Positions 10,560 through 19,893 of a DNA stretch of 64,000 bases are shown in pieces. Below the pieces are notes generated by a model, which had not been told where the DNA came from, searched no databases, and saw only the letters and a list, made by a program, of their open reading frames with translations. Positions within the stretch are counted from its first letter, which is position 1. Each line of letters starts with the position of its first letter. Location: assembly GCA_964524835.1 (NCBI GenBank), contig CAZGEG010000007.1, positions 62,001 to 126,000 of the forward strand, in the 5' to 3' direction. The position numbers were made by a program, and so were the translations under genes. This DNA is from JACRCG01 sp964524835 (GTDB lineage Bacteria; Desulfobacterota; Desulfuromonadia; Geobacterales; Pseudopelobacteraceae).

Positions 10560-11135
10560 TTATTTCACCGGCGGTGCCATGCCCGTGCCCGGCTGTTCCA
10601 TCATACTTTTAATCTGCATGGCTGTCGGACTGTTCGAGTCAAGCTTGAGGTACCTGCTCCAGTACAGTGTTGCCTTTTCAGGCTGCTTCATATCGACGGC
10701 ATAGACAATTCCTGCGTTGAACAGGCTTTGCAGATGCTTGGGATCGATCGAATTGGCTTTTTCAAAATTGGCCAGCGCCTTGTCGTACCACCCGATCTTC
10801 CTGTACATGACCCCCTGGTCGGTCAGAACATTCGGGTTGTTCGGTTCAATCTCCAGCGCTTTAGCATAAGCGTTTATCGATTTTTGCGTCTGTTCCGTAT
10901 CAAAATAATCGTTACCTAGTGAAATCCAGGCGTTAAGATTTTTGGGGTCCTGGGCGACAACCTTCTCCGCCTGGGCAATGCGCTGCGTATAGTCGGTTGG
11001 AGACCCGGCTCCGGACTGGATAGGGGGAGACGATTGCGAGGCTTTACCGGCATTGCTGATGCTGAAGACCAGATATCCTCCCAATAATCCGACGATTAGG
11101 GCAACAACAGCTATCAGGGTTGATTCTTTGTTCAC
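10560..11135 (-). CDS. membrane-anchored TPR protein
   Basis: 191 residues: an N-terminal transmembrane anchor (STLIAVVALIVGLLGGYLVF), a low-complexity Ser/Pro/Gly linker to about residue 47, then three to four TPR units (NLNAWISLGNDYFDTEQ, NPNVLTDQGVMYRKIGWYDKA, HLQSLFNAGIVYAVD). TPR arrays bind partner proteins; no partner can be named. The start is GTG with GAGAGG upstream. The TPR region is strikingly similar to the C-terminal half of the protein at 44843-45760 (matching VLTDQGVMYR/ILNDQGAMYR and LWRRYLMLEP/YWSRYLKLDS), so the two are paralogues. It follows secF by about 30 bases and may be cotranscribed with the Sec genes. Confidence 0.85.
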   Translation of the reverse strand: MNKESTLIAVVALIVGLLGGYLVFSISNAGKASQSSPPIQSGAGSPTDYTQRIAQAEKVVAQDPKNLNAWISLGNDYFDTEQTQKSINAYAKALEIEPNNPNVLTDQGVMYRKIGWYDKALANFEKANSIDPKHLQSLFNAGIVYAVDMKQPEKATLYWSRYLKLDSNSPTAMQIKSMMEQPGTGMAPPVK

Positions 11136-11167
11136 AGTACACCTCTCCGTATGGTTGGATAACCGGC

Positions 11168-12079
11168 TTACGCGGTTTTAGCCGCTTTTTGCAAGGCACG
11201 ATTTTCGAGAATCACCACGATCGGGCTGGCAACAAATACCGATGAATACGTGGCAACCCCGATCCCTATCAATAGCGCAAGAGAAAAATCATGAATTACT
11301 TCGCCGCCGAAGACAAAAAGTGCTGCAGCAGCCAGAAACGTTGTCAGTGAGGTAATGATGGTACGGGACAGAACTTCGTTGATACTGCCGTTAAAGATGG
11401 TATGCATGGCACCCTTGAGGTTCTTGTGCAGGTTTTCCCGGATACGGTCAAATACGACTACCGTATCGGTCAGCGAATAACCGGCAATTGTCAGCACAGC
11501 AGTGATGAAGAGCAGGTTGATCTCTTTGTTCAACAGGTAGAACACGGCAATCATGGCCAGGACATCATGCATGGTGGAAATCGTTGCCCCGATGCCGAAT
11601 TTCAAATCAAAACGCCAGGCAATATAGAGAATTATACCCAGCAGTGAAAGAACAACGGCGACCAGTGTATCTTTGCGCAGCTTGTCTCCGATTGAAGGGC
11701 CGATTTCAGTGGAACTTTCAACGGTGAACGGGTTGTCCGCAAACTCCTTTTTGAAAGAGGTCTGCACCAGTTCCGATTGTTTGCCGACGGCAGCTCCGGC
11801 CATCTTGACCAGAAGCATGTTGCCGTCCTTGATTTCCTGAAGATCAGCCTTGGCAATGCCGTGCTTGTGCAGGGCCGCCCTGGCATCGGCGATGGAGAAT
11901 GGTTTGCTGAATTTCAGCTGCATGGCGGTACCGCCGGAAAAGTCGATCCCCATGTTGGCGGCGCCGCGACCGATCTGGATGATACCGATAATCCCGATAA
12001 TCGAGATAATCGCCGAAATGACAAACGCAATATTCCGCTTGCCGATAAAATCTATGTTGGTCTTGCCAAGAAGTTCCAT
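11168..12079 (-). CDS. secF: protein translocase subunit SecF
   Basis: 303-residue inner membrane protein of the SecDF complex, which uses the proton gradient to pull proteins out of the SecYEG channel. The N-terminal signature FIGKRNIAFVISAIISI, GIDFSGGTAMQLKF, a short periplasmic domain, and a block of five membrane helices with TDTVVVFDRIREN are as in the family. It lies 16 bases after secD as a separate protein, not fused to it. Confidence 0.97.
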   Translation of the reverse strand: MELLGKTNIDFIGKRNIAFVISAIISIIGIIGIIQIGRGAANMGIDFSGGTAMQLKFSKPFSIADARAALHKHGIAKADLQEIKDGNMLLVKMAGAAVGKQSELVQTSFKKEFADNPFTVESSTEIGPSIGDKLRKDTLVAVVLSLLGIILYIAWRFDLKFGIGATISTMHDVLAMIAVFYLLNKEINLLFITAVLTIAGYSLTDTVVVFDRIRENLHKNLKGAMHTIFNGSINEVLSRTIITSLTTFLAAAALFVFGGEVIHDFSLALLIGIGVATYSSVFVASPIVVILENRALQKAAKTA

Positions 12080-12095
12080 GAACGGTGCTCCCCCT

Positions 12096-13688
12096 TTATA
12101 TGCTCATTTTTTTGACTGTACCCTTGTGCAGAATCATATCAAATATCACCTTGGTACCGATCAATGAGGTGAACAGGTTGATGATGACCCCCAGACTCAA
12201 GGATACCGCAAAGCCCTTGACCGGACCGGTACCGAACTGAAACAGAACAGCCGCCGTTATCAGGGTCGTGATGTGGGAGTCCATGACTGTCAGAAACGCT
12301 TTGTCGTAACCGGCATCCAGGGCCGCCTTGGGCGATTTGCCCAGCTTGAGCTCTTCACGGATACGTTCGAAGATAATGACATTTGAGTCAACCGACATGC
12401 CGACCAGCAGCACGATTGCGGCAATGCCCGGCAGAGTGAGCGTGGCGCCCAGCGCCGCCAAAGCACCCATCAGATACAGAATATTCAAAACCATGCCCAG
12501 ATCGGCAATCAGACCCGAGAATTTGTAATAAACAGCCATGAAGACAACAACAAGCAGCACACCGATCAGACCGGCAAACAACCCTTTATTGATGGAGTCC
12601 TGTCCCAGGGAAGGTCCTACGGTCACATTCTGGATAATCTTGACCGGTGCCGGCAATGCTCCGGCCCGCAGTACAATTGCAAGGTCGGCGGCGGTTTTCT
12701 CGGTGAAATTACCGGAAATCTGGGCACTGCCGCCGGATATCCGCTCACGTATGACCGGGGCGGAATGAATATTGTTATCAAGTACGATCGCAAAGCGCTT
12801 GCCGACATTCGCCGCGGTAACCTGATCAAACAGCTTGGCACCCAGAGAATTGAACTCGATCCCGACATACGGCTGATTGAACTGTGAATCGATTCTTACC
12901 TGGGCGTCTGTCAACAGATCACCGGTGATCATCGGCTTTTTCTGGACGACAATCGGAATTTCAGTGACTGCACCGGTTGCAGGATCTACGGTCTTTTCCT
13001 TGAGCAGCTCTGCATCATCAGGAATTGTTCCGGATGTCGGAGAGATGTCCTCGCGTACCATTTTAAAATCCAGCCGCGCGGTGCGGCCGATTAGTTCTAT
13101 CGCCCGCTGAGGGTCCTTGATACCGGGCAACTGGACAACGATATGATTTATGCCTTCGCGCTGGATAGTCGGTTCCGAAACGCCGAACTGGTCGATCCTG
13201 TTTCGGATTGTTTCGAGAGCCTGCTGAACGGCCTTGTCCTTTCGATCCTGCGCATCCTTGTCACTAACCCGCAAAGTCAGGGCTACAAAGCCCCCTTCAT
13301 CAAACGTCGGGCTCTGCTCGTAGGAAGGATATTTATCCTTGATCAATTTTTGAACGGTATCTGCAGTTCCCTTCTCGTACAGCACCAGAGAGACCTTGTC
13401 AGATCCATTTCTGGAAATCCGTTTGAAACGAAGATTTTTGCTGTTCAGCGTATCTTCAAGGTCAGTGGCGACCAGATCCAGGGATCCTTCAACAGCCTTC
13501 TGGGTATCGACCTCCATCACCAGATGAGTTCCACCCTGCAGGTCAAGCCCGAGGTGGATCTTGTCCTTCGGCAAAAAGGTTCCCCACCACGACGGCAGCT
13601 TGCTCGTCAGTGTCGGAGTGAGGTACAGAAACGACAGTGCAACAAAAACGGCTATAAGGCTTATTCGCCAGCCAGTTTCTTTCGGCAT
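12096..13688 (-). CDS. secD: protein translocase subunit SecD
   Basis: 530-residue partner of SecF. It has an N-terminal transmembrane segment, the signature LGLDLQGGTHLVMEVD, a large periplasmic P1 domain (about 60-340) with VVQLPGIKDPQRAIELIG, and a C-terminal block of membrane helices with GMSVDSNVIIFERIREEL. The D/R residues of that last motif form part of the proton path in the family. Gene order yajC-secD-secF after queA-tgt is the classical arrangement. Confidence 0.97.
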   Translation of the reverse strand: MPKETGWRISLIAVFVALSFLYLTPTLTSKLPSWWGTFLPKDKIHLGLDLQGGTHLVMEVDTQKAVEGSLDLVATDLEDTLNSKNLRFKRISRNGSDKVSLVLYEKGTADTVQKLIKDKYPSYEQSPTFDEGGFVALTLRVSDKDAQDRKDKAVQQALETIRNRIDQFGVSEPTIQREGINHIVVQLPGIKDPQRAIELIGRTARLDFKMVREDISPTSGTIPDDAELLKEKTVDPATGAVTEIPIVVQKKPMITGDLLTDAQVRIDSQFNQPYVGIEFNSLGAKLFDQVTAANVGKRFAIVLDNNIHSAPVIRERISGGSAQISGNFTEKTAADLAIVLRAGALPAPVKIIQNVTVGPSLGQDSINKGLFAGLIGVLLVVVFMAVYYKFSGLIADLGMVLNILYLMGALAALGATLTLPGIAAIVLLVGMSVDSNVIIFERIREELKLGKSPKAALDAGYDKAFLTVMDSHITTLITAAVLFQFGTGPVKGFAVSLSLGVIINLFTSLIGTKVIFDMILHKGTVKKMSI

Positions 13689-13717
13689 AAGGATCGTTCT
13701 CCTTTTCAGATTTTGAA

Positions 13718-14044
13718 CTAGTCCTTCTTGATTGCGGCAATATAACTCTTGGTAATCTTGATATTTACGTTGTTTGCAACTTCAAGAGTCACAAGGTCGT
13801 TTTCAACTGAGGTGATCTTGCCATGAACTCCGCCTGCTGTAATGACATTGTCACCTTTTTTCATCGACTCCAGCAGCGCTTTATGCTCCTTAGCCTTTTT
13901 CTGCTGCGGCCGGATGAGTAAAAAATAAAAAATTGCGAACATGAAAACCAGCGGAATTATCTGCTGAAATGCCGCCATGCCACCGCCGGCTCCACTTGCT
14001 GCCCCACCAGGTGCACTTCCCATCGCAAAAGCCAATCCAAACAT
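13718..14044 (-). CDS. yajC: preprotein translocase subunit YajC
   Basis: 108 residues with a Gly/Ala-rich N-terminus, one membrane helix (IIPLVFMFAIFYFLLIRPQQ) and the family sequence KKAKEHKALLESMKKGDNVI. YajC associates with SecDF in the inner membrane. An excellent GAGGAGG ribosome site precedes the ATG. It lies between tgt and secD as in many proteobacteria. Confidence 0.96.
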   Translation of the reverse strand: MFGLAFAMGSAPGGAASGAGGGMAAFQQIIPLVFMFAIFYFLLIRPQQKKAKEHKALLESMKKGDNVITAGGVHGKITSVENDLVTLEVANNVNIKITKSYIAAIKKD

Positions 14045-14067
14045 GTTGTTATCCTCCTCTATTCAAT

Positions 14068-15198
14068 TTATTGCTTCTGAAGCATCGTCGATTTGAATTG
14101 CCTGCGAAATTCATCAAAACCATTCTGCGCTATCGCTTCCCGGACTCTTCTCATCAGGTCAAGATAAAAGTGCAGGTTATGATAGGTATTAAGCTGCGAC
14201 GACAGAATTTCACCCGACCGGTACAGGTGCCTCAGGTAGGCACGGGAATAATTACTGCAAACCTTGCAGCTGCAGGACGGGTCAAGGGGCCCCGCATCCT
14301 CCTCATATATTTTGGACTTGATGTTGACCCGCCCCTGGCTGGTGAAAAGCATACCATTCCGGGCATTTCTGGTCGGCATGACACAATCGAACATGTCATA
14401 CCCGTGCCAGACAGCCTCCACCAGATCTTCGGGTGACCCGATACCCATTATGTATCGTGGGGCATCCTGAGGCAGCAGGGTCGAGCAGCACTCCATCACG
14501 CCGTACATCTGTTCTTTTTCTTCGCCGACAGACAGACCGCCCAGGGCATAGCCGTCAAACCCGATCGAGCAGATATCATTCACGCTGCGAGCCCGCAGAT
14601 CGTAATGCATGCCGCCCTGGATAATGCCGAACAGCTGCTGGCCGGCACGGGTATGGGCTTCCTTGCAGCGCGCCGCCCAGCGGGCCGTCAGATCGAGAGA
14701 GCGGCTGACATACTGGTAATCTGCCGTTGCAGAGGGACATTCGTCAAAACACATAATGACATCGGCACCGAGCGCTTCCTGTACATGTGTCGCCAGTTCA
14801 GGTGTCAGCATGTGATAGGAGCCATCCAGGTGCGACTGGAACCGGACCCCCTCTTCACTGATTTTGCGCAATTCCCCGAGACTGAAAACCTGGAAGCCGC
14901 CACTGTCGGTCAGAATCGGCCCGTCCCAGTTCATGAAGCGGTGCAGCCCTCCGATCTGTTCGACCAGACGGTGCCCCGGCCTCAGGTACAGATGATAGGT
15001 ATTTGCCAGGATGATCTGCGCCTTGACAGCGTGCAGATCTTCCGGGGTCATCGCCTTAACGGTGGCGTTGGTGCCGACCGGCATGAAGATCGGTGTTTCA
15101 ATCTCACCGTGAGGGGTTTTCAGAGAACCAAGCCGCGCTTTGCTGGATGAATCACGATGAATTATGGAAAACGTTTCAGCAGAAGATGATTCTGACAC
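14068..15198 (-). CDS. tgt: queuine/preQ1 tRNA-ribosyltransferase
   Basis: Exchanges G34 for preQ1 in tRNAs with GUN anticodons, the key step of queuosine synthesis. The 376-residue protein carries the nucleophile/base motif LTDSGGFQVFSLGE, CFDECPSATADYQY, and the C-terminal zinc site CSCKVCSNYSRAYLRHL. The chosen start is GTG (GTG-TCA-GAA), with GAGG six bases upstream. It is 8 bases downstream of queA, whose product acts next in the pathway. Confidence 0.97.
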   Translation of the reverse strand: MSESSSAETFSIIHRDSSSKARLGSLKTPHGEIETPIFMPVGTNATVKAMTPEDLHAVKAQIILANTYHLYLRPGHRLVEQIGGLHRFMNWDGPILTDSGGFQVFSLGELRKISEEGVRFQSHLDGSYHMLTPELATHVQEALGADVIMCFDECPSATADYQYVSRSLDLTARWAARCKEAHTRAGQQLFGIIQGGMHYDLRARSVNDICSIGFDGYALGGLSVGEEKEQMYGVMECCSTLLPQDAPRYIMGIGSPEDLVEAVWHGYDMFDCVMPTRNARNGMLFTSQGRVNIKSKIYEEDAGPLDPSCSCKVCSNYSRAYLRHLYRSGEILSSQLNTYHNLHFYLDLMRRVREAIAQNGFDEFRRQFKSTMLQKQ

Positions 15199-15206
15199 AC
15201 GACCCC

Positions 15207-16238
15207 TCAGGAGATGAACATAGCATCGCCGTAACTGTAAAACCTGAACCCGCGGGATACCGCTTCCCGGTAGGCTTCAAGCACTAATTCGCGTCCGGCC
15301 AGGGCGGATACCAGCATGAGAAGCGTCGATTCCGGCAGGTGGAAATTGGTGATCAGAGCGTCGACAACATTGAAACGATATCCGGGGTAGATAAAAATAT
15401 CTGCCTCTCCGCTGCCGGCAGCTACTTGCCCGGATTGCTGCGCAGAATATTCCAGCGTTCTTGCAGATGTAGTCCCGACCGCAATTACCCGCCCACCCGC
15501 CGCTTTCGTCCTGTGGACCGCAGCAGCCGTATCGAGTGGCAGAACATAGCGTTCCGTGTGTATCTGATGTTCCTCGACATGTTCGACACGCACCGGCTTA
15601 AAGGTACCCAGCCCGGTATGCAGTGTAAGAAAAGCGGTTTCAACGCCGTTCGATGCCAGCCTCGCCAGTAGTTCATGCGTAAAGTGAAGACCGGCGGTCG
15701 GAGCTGCAACCGCCCCAGGTTCACGAGCAACAACCGTTTGATACCGTTCACGGTCATCACTGCAGTCATCACGCTGCAGATACGGGGGGAGAGGGATGTG
15801 CCCCTCTCGCTCCAGCCAGACTTCAAACGGCTCATCCCCGGTGAATTCGACCAGCCAGTTTTCCGGACCGCTCCGAGACAATACAACAGCGGCCATGCCG
15901 GACTCAAGAAGAATGTCCTGACCTTCCCGAAACTTCTTTGACGATCTAAGCAGACATTCCCAACGGTTCTGCCCGTCCGCCAATGAGCGCAGCAAAAATA
16001 TTTCTACCCGTCCTCCGGTGGGCCTGCGGCCAAACAGCCGTGCCGGTATGACGCGTGTGTCGTTCAAAACGAGCAGATCGCCCGGGCGGAGATAGTGCGG
16101 AATGTTGCAAAACGTGTCTTCAGCAATTGATCCCGAGGAGCGATCGAGCAGCATCAAGCGAGACCCGTCCCGCTCTGCCGGTGGATGACGGGCTATCAAT
16201 TCCTGCGGCAGGTGGTAGGTAAATTCCTTAACGAGCAT
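15207..16238 (-). CDS. queA: tRNA preQ1(34) S-adenosylmethionine ribosyltransferase-isomerase
   Basis: Transfers and isomerises the ribosyl part of SAM onto preQ1-tRNA to give epoxyqueuosine. The 343 residues match the family length. Motifs seen: FTYHLPQELIARHPPAERD, LVLNDTRVIPARLFG, GAVAAPTAGLHFTHELL and the C-terminal FHLPESTLLMLVSALAG. It has AGGGAA upstream and is the first gene of queA-tgt-yajC-secD-secF. Confidence 0.97.
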   Translation of the reverse strand: MLVKEFTYHLPQELIARHPPAERDGSRLMLLDRSSGSIAEDTFCNIPHYLRPGDLLVLNDTRVIPARLFGRRPTGGRVEIFLLRSLADGQNRWECLLRSSKKFREGQDILLESGMAAVVLSRSGPENWLVEFTGDEPFEVWLEREGHIPLPPYLQRDDCSDDRERYQTVVAREPGAVAAPTAGLHFTHELLARLASNGVETAFLTLHTGLGTFKPVRVEHVEEHQIHTERYVLPLDTAAAVHRTKAAGGRVIAVGTTSARTLEYSAQQSGQVAAGSGEADIFIYPGYRFNVVDALITNFHLPESTLLMLVSALAGRELVLEAYREAVSRGFRFYSYGDAMFIS

Positions 16239-16271
16239 TCAATTCAATTCCCTGCACTAACTTCCATGCGG

Positions 16272-17435
16272 TCAACGAATATCAGAGAGCTTTTTCAATT
16301 CCGTGCCAGGGTAGTAGTAGGCGAGAATTTCTCTATTAACAAAGCCGTCGAGTGCACGCTGTTTCGCGCCCCACTGGCATAACCCGACACCATGCCCGTT
16401 ACCGCTTCCTGAAAAGCTGATTTCATTTTTTGAGCTCTTCACCGTGAAACGGGTACTCTTTATGACACCATAACCGACAGCCTTGCGAAACTGCTCGCCG
16501 CTGATCATGCCGCCACCTTTTGAAGCCAGCAGGGCGACCTGTTTCAGGCGGCCACGCGAATTGACCGCTCCCGGCTGAATATCATGCAGGCCTGAAACCT
16601 TATGACCGGCCGATCTCAGCCGTTCTTCAATCTCTTTGAAAGAAGTCCGGTATTCCCAGACCGTAGCCGTCGGAGACGTCAGGCAATACTGACAGTCAAC
16701 ACCCATCAGATACTGCAACGAAGCCCCCCAGACATTCTCGGAAGCTTCGGTCCGCCCCCCGCAACTGGAGTGGTAAAACGCCTGAATGATACTACCGCCG
16801 GAAGTCAGGACTTCTCCTTCAGTTTCATTGACTGCACGACGGGCGCGGCTGTCTTCGATCAGACACCCCTCATACACCTGGTCCATAACCGAGGATTCCA
16901 GGTGATACGGGGAGGCGATACGAGCCATTTTTCTGTTCAAAGCGTATGTTCTGGCGATAATAGCCTGGGCTTTTACCGCTTCAATCGGCCACGCAGACGA
17001 AATTTCGCAATTAATCAGCCCGACCAGGTATTCTTCAAGCGGTAACTGGTTTACGACCAGTATCCCCTTGTCCGCCACGACCAGTTCCGCAAGCCCGCGA
17101 TACGGTTTATTATTCACATACACTGCGGAAGAGGCAGAAAAATTGAGCCGCCGGAACAGTTTCCCCTCAACCAGCAAGCCATCCTTAACCGGCTTTACCG
17201 TGGCGGGAAATGACATGACAAGCGGATCGCCCTTCTCATTCGTTACAAGAAGTCCGTCACCTGCCACCGTTACTTCGGAAGCTGATTTAACAATGGCAAC
17301 CCGGATTGTTTCATCCAGAGTTGCTGCATTGATCCTGTTCCTCCCCGGCAACGACAGGACGGTCGTCACCAGCGCCAGAAGAACAATTATGCACAAACGA
17401 TACAGTAGTCGCAAAACCCGAGAATAGAAACACAT
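16272..17435 (-). CDS. SpoIID/LytB domain protein
   Basis: 387 residues from the chosen ATG, with an N-terminal membrane anchor or signal (LRLLYRLCIIVLLALVTTVL). The SpoIID domain covers about residues 120-350, with LPLEEYLVGLINCEISSAWP, EAVKAQAIIARTYAL, GGRTEASENVWG and the C-terminal GNGHGVGLCQWGAKQRA. SpoIID-type proteins are peptidoglycan glycan-strand lytic enzymes; in non-sporulating bacteria they probably act in wall remodelling. The open frame extends 27 codons upstream, but GGAG stands five bases before this ATG and the hydrophobic segment fits a true N-terminus. It lies 33 bases upstream of queA. Confidence 0.87.
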   Translation of the reverse strand: MCFYSRVLRLLYRLCIIVLLALVTTVLSLPGRNRINAATLDETIRVAIVKSASEVTVAGDGLLVTNEKGDPLVMSFPATVKPVKDGLLVEGKLFRRLNFSASSAVYVNNKPYRGLAELVVADKGILVVNQLPLEEYLVGLINCEISSAWPIEAVKAQAIIARTYALNRKMARIASPYHLESSVMDQVYEGCLIEDSRARRAVNETEGEVLTSGGSIIQAFYHSSCGGRTEASENVWGASLQYLMGVDCQYCLTSPTATVWEYRTSFKEIEERLRSAGHKVSGLHDIQPGAVNSRGRLKQVALLASKGGGMISGEQFRKAVGYGVIKSTRFTVKSSKNEISFSGSGNGHGVGLCQWGAKQRALDGFVNREILAYYYPGTELKKLSDIR

Positions 17436-17772
17436 AATGCTCCATCGTGTCAATTTTTTTGATTTCCTGCTCCTTTCCTCATTGTGTCCCGAAGTCACCA
17501 TAGAGCACATTGGCACGATAACTGTATGTACTCCCTGAAAAGCTCTTTAACTAATAAGAATTACTAATACTTATACTCAAAAACTGATCCCTTATTGACG
17601 ATACGTACCGGCATAAAGGGGATTAACTATACGTACCTACGTTTGTTTATCATCCAAGAGCGTCCTGAACGGTGCTTGCAAAGATAAACGGATCGTAATA
17701 GTGTCCTTTTCGCGATATCGCAGTGTTGAGTGCGGTAAAAGACATGTATTCACTTTTCAAGGGAAGAATCCT
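17436..17772. promoter_or_regulatory. divergent intergenic region with ATACGTACC direct repeats
   Basis: This 337-base stretch lies between the SpoIID-like gene and the HD-GYP gene. It is AT-rich and holds two exact copies of ATACGTACC (17601-17609 and 17629-17637), 28 bases apart start to start and so nearly three helical turns. TTGACG lies just upstream of the first. The spacing suggests a binding site for a dimeric regulator ahead of the HD-GYP gene. A longer reading of the HD-GYP frame could start with GTG at 17701. No other gene is seen here. Confidence 0.45.
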
Positions 17773-19863
17773 GTGATTTTAAATTCTCTCAAAATAAAAA
17801 TCGTCGGAATGATATCGCTCATTGTCATCGCGGTAATTTCCTTCGTTTCGTGGCATCATTACCGTGACCAAAAGCTCGTAATTGAAACTATTGTAGAAAA
17901 AAGTTCCGTCGTGCTGATTGAAAGTGTCGTTGCCAACATCCAAAATTCCATGAAGGCGGGCCACACAACCGCAATTAATGAGATTCTGCATGATGTGAAA
18001 ACGCACGACCATATCAAGGAATTACGGATAATAGATATCGAAGGTACGATCATTCATTCTGCCGACAAGAATGATATCGGCAGTGAGCTTACCGCAGAAG
18101 AGCGCGAAAAGATCATGAGCACAAAGCAGACTCATTTCTATTTTACCAACAAGAAAAACAACCTCGACTCATACACCCGCATCCTGAACACTCCCGACTG
18201 TCATGGCTGCCATGATGCACGTAACCCGGTCATTGCCATCATTGAAACAGAATTATCTCTTGACGAGTTAACCAGTTACCTGCGACTTGAAAAGAAAAAA
18301 GCCATTATTTCCGCTATCGTCATGATCATGCTGGTAGTCGGGACTATCTTCGCCTTTCTGATTCTCTATGTCGACCGACCGATACGTTCGTTGATTTCCG
18401 ACATGCGACAGATCGAACTCGGTAATTTTGAGGTTAACAGTTCGATACAAAGTTCAAATGAAATGAGCGTGCTCTCGCTGCACTTCAACTCGATGACCAC
18501 CAAATTGAAGGACCTGATGCAGACCACTGTCATCAACGAACGGGAACTGGCTCGGGCAGAAGAAAAGCTGTCCCATCATCACGACACCCAGTTGATGAAT
18601 CAGAAACTGGAAGAACAGCTAAAAGAAATTGAAATTCTGAATATTTCCCTGGAAGAAAGAATCGAAGAGGTAGAGCAGGCAAGCTACACCATTGCCGACC
18701 TCGCCGGCGAACTTGAACAGAAGAATTCAAATCTCGAACATGCAATCGGCAGGCTTTCAACCATCTACAAAATTGGGCTGGCAATCAACTCAACCATGGA
18801 CATCGACCGGCTGTTCAATCTGATTGTACGCAGCACAACCACTACTCTGGATGCTCAAATCGGCTATATCATCCTGTATGACAAGGATCAACAGACGCTT
18901 AATGTCACCAACCTGATTGGAAACGGCAAACTGATCATACCGCAAAAAACCTTAAAGATAAAGGATACCAGTGTTTCAAGCTGGGTTATCAACAACCGAG
19001 AACCGCTCCTGATTGCCGACATCAATCAGACGCCCCAGTTTGACCGTTTCAGCGAATTGGGTTACGAACGCAAGACGTTAATATGTGCGCCGCTGATGGT
19101 CAAGGATGAAATTATCGGCACCATCAGTGTCGTCAACAAGACCGACCACTCACAGTTTTATGCATACGAGCTGGAAATGCTTACCACAATAGCCGCCCAG
19201 GCCGCTATTGCCATCAAAAACGCGACCCTGTACGATGAGCAGCAGCAAACCTATCTGAATACAATTCAGGCTCTCGTAACGGCCATTGAAGCGAGCGATA
19301 GCTACACCAAGGGGCACTCCGAGAGGGTCACCCGGTACAGCATCGAAATCGGCGCCCGCCTTAATCTGTCCAGCGACCGGCTGCAAATTCTGGAGCGGGC
19401 TGCCATTTTGCACGACATCGGGAAGATTGGCATTGACCTCAGTCTTCTTCACAAAGAGGGCAAATTGTCAGCACATGACATCAACGACCTGCAATTACAC
19501 CCCGTGATCGGCATGAACATTCTTGAACCTATAGAGTTTCTGAAAGATGTCCGTACCTGCATCGGTCAGCATCATGAGCGCTATGACGGCATGGGGTATC
19601 CGCACCGCATCAAGCATGTGGACCAGCTTATCGAATCAAGGATAATAGGCGTAGCAGACGCGTTTGACGCCATGACCTCCGATCGCCCCTATCGAAAAGC
19701 CCTTTCAGTGGAAGTTGCCATCGCGGAGTTGTCGGACAACTCCGGGACGCAGTTCGATCCTGCCATTGTCGAAACGTTTATCGCCATACTTGAAGAAGGT
19801 GTTTTTTCCGGTTCCCGGTTTGACAAATCTCCCGCCGCCTGTTATTCGGCTGCACATGCCTGA
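17773..19863 (+). CDS. HD-GYP c-di-GMP phosphodiesterase with heme-binding periplasmic sensor and GAF domain
   Basis: 696-residue membrane sensor. Order: transmembrane helix (about 10-30), extracytoplasmic domain with a c-type heme motif CHGCH at residues 143-147, second helix (about 175-200), HAMP (IRSLISDMRQIELGNF), coiled coil (about 250-330), GAF domain (about 335-490) and HD-GYP domain (about 500-680). The HD-GYP part has HDIGKIGID and HHERYDGMGYP, the intact catalytic signature of enzymes that degrade cyclic di-GMP. The heme motif outside the membrane points to redox or gas sensing, as in other Geobacter heme sensors. GTG at 17773 is preferred over GTG at 17701 because AAGGGAAG precedes it. 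Confidence 0.88.
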   Translation: MILNSLKIKIVGMISLIVIAVISFVSWHHYRDQKLVIETIVEKSSVVLIESVVANIQNSMKAGHTTAINEILHDVKTHDHIKELRIIDIEGTIIHSADKNDIGSELTAEEREKIMSTKQTHFYFTNKKNNLDSYTRILNTPDCHGCHDARNPVIAIIETELSLDELTSYLRLEKKKAIISAIVMIMLVVGTIFAFLILYVDRPIRSLISDMRQIELGNFEVNSSIQSSNEMSVLSLHFNSMTTKLKDLMQTTVINERELARAEEKLSHHHDTQLMNQKLEEQLKEIEILNISLEERIEEVEQASYTIADLAGELEQKNSNLEHAIGRLSTIYKIGLAINSTMDIDRLFNLIVRSTTTTLDAQIGYIILYDKDQQTLNVTNLIGNGKLIIPQKTLKIKDTSVSSWVINNREPLLIADINQTPQFDRFSELGYERKTLICAPLMVKDEIIGTISVVNKTDHSQFYAYELEMLTTIAAQAAIAIKNATLYDEQQQTYLNTIQALVTAIEASDSYTKGHSERVTRYSIEIGARLNLSSDRLQILERAAILHDIGKIGIDLSLLHKEGKLSAHDINDLQLHPVIGMNILEPIEFLKDVRTCIGQHHERYDGMGYPHRIKHVDQLIESRIIGVADAFDAMTSDRPYRKALSVEVAIAELSDNSGTQFDPAIVETFIAILEEGVFSGSRFDKSPAACYSAAHA

Positions 19864-19893
19864 CACATCCCCGCTCCCGCCTCCGGGTTCCCC

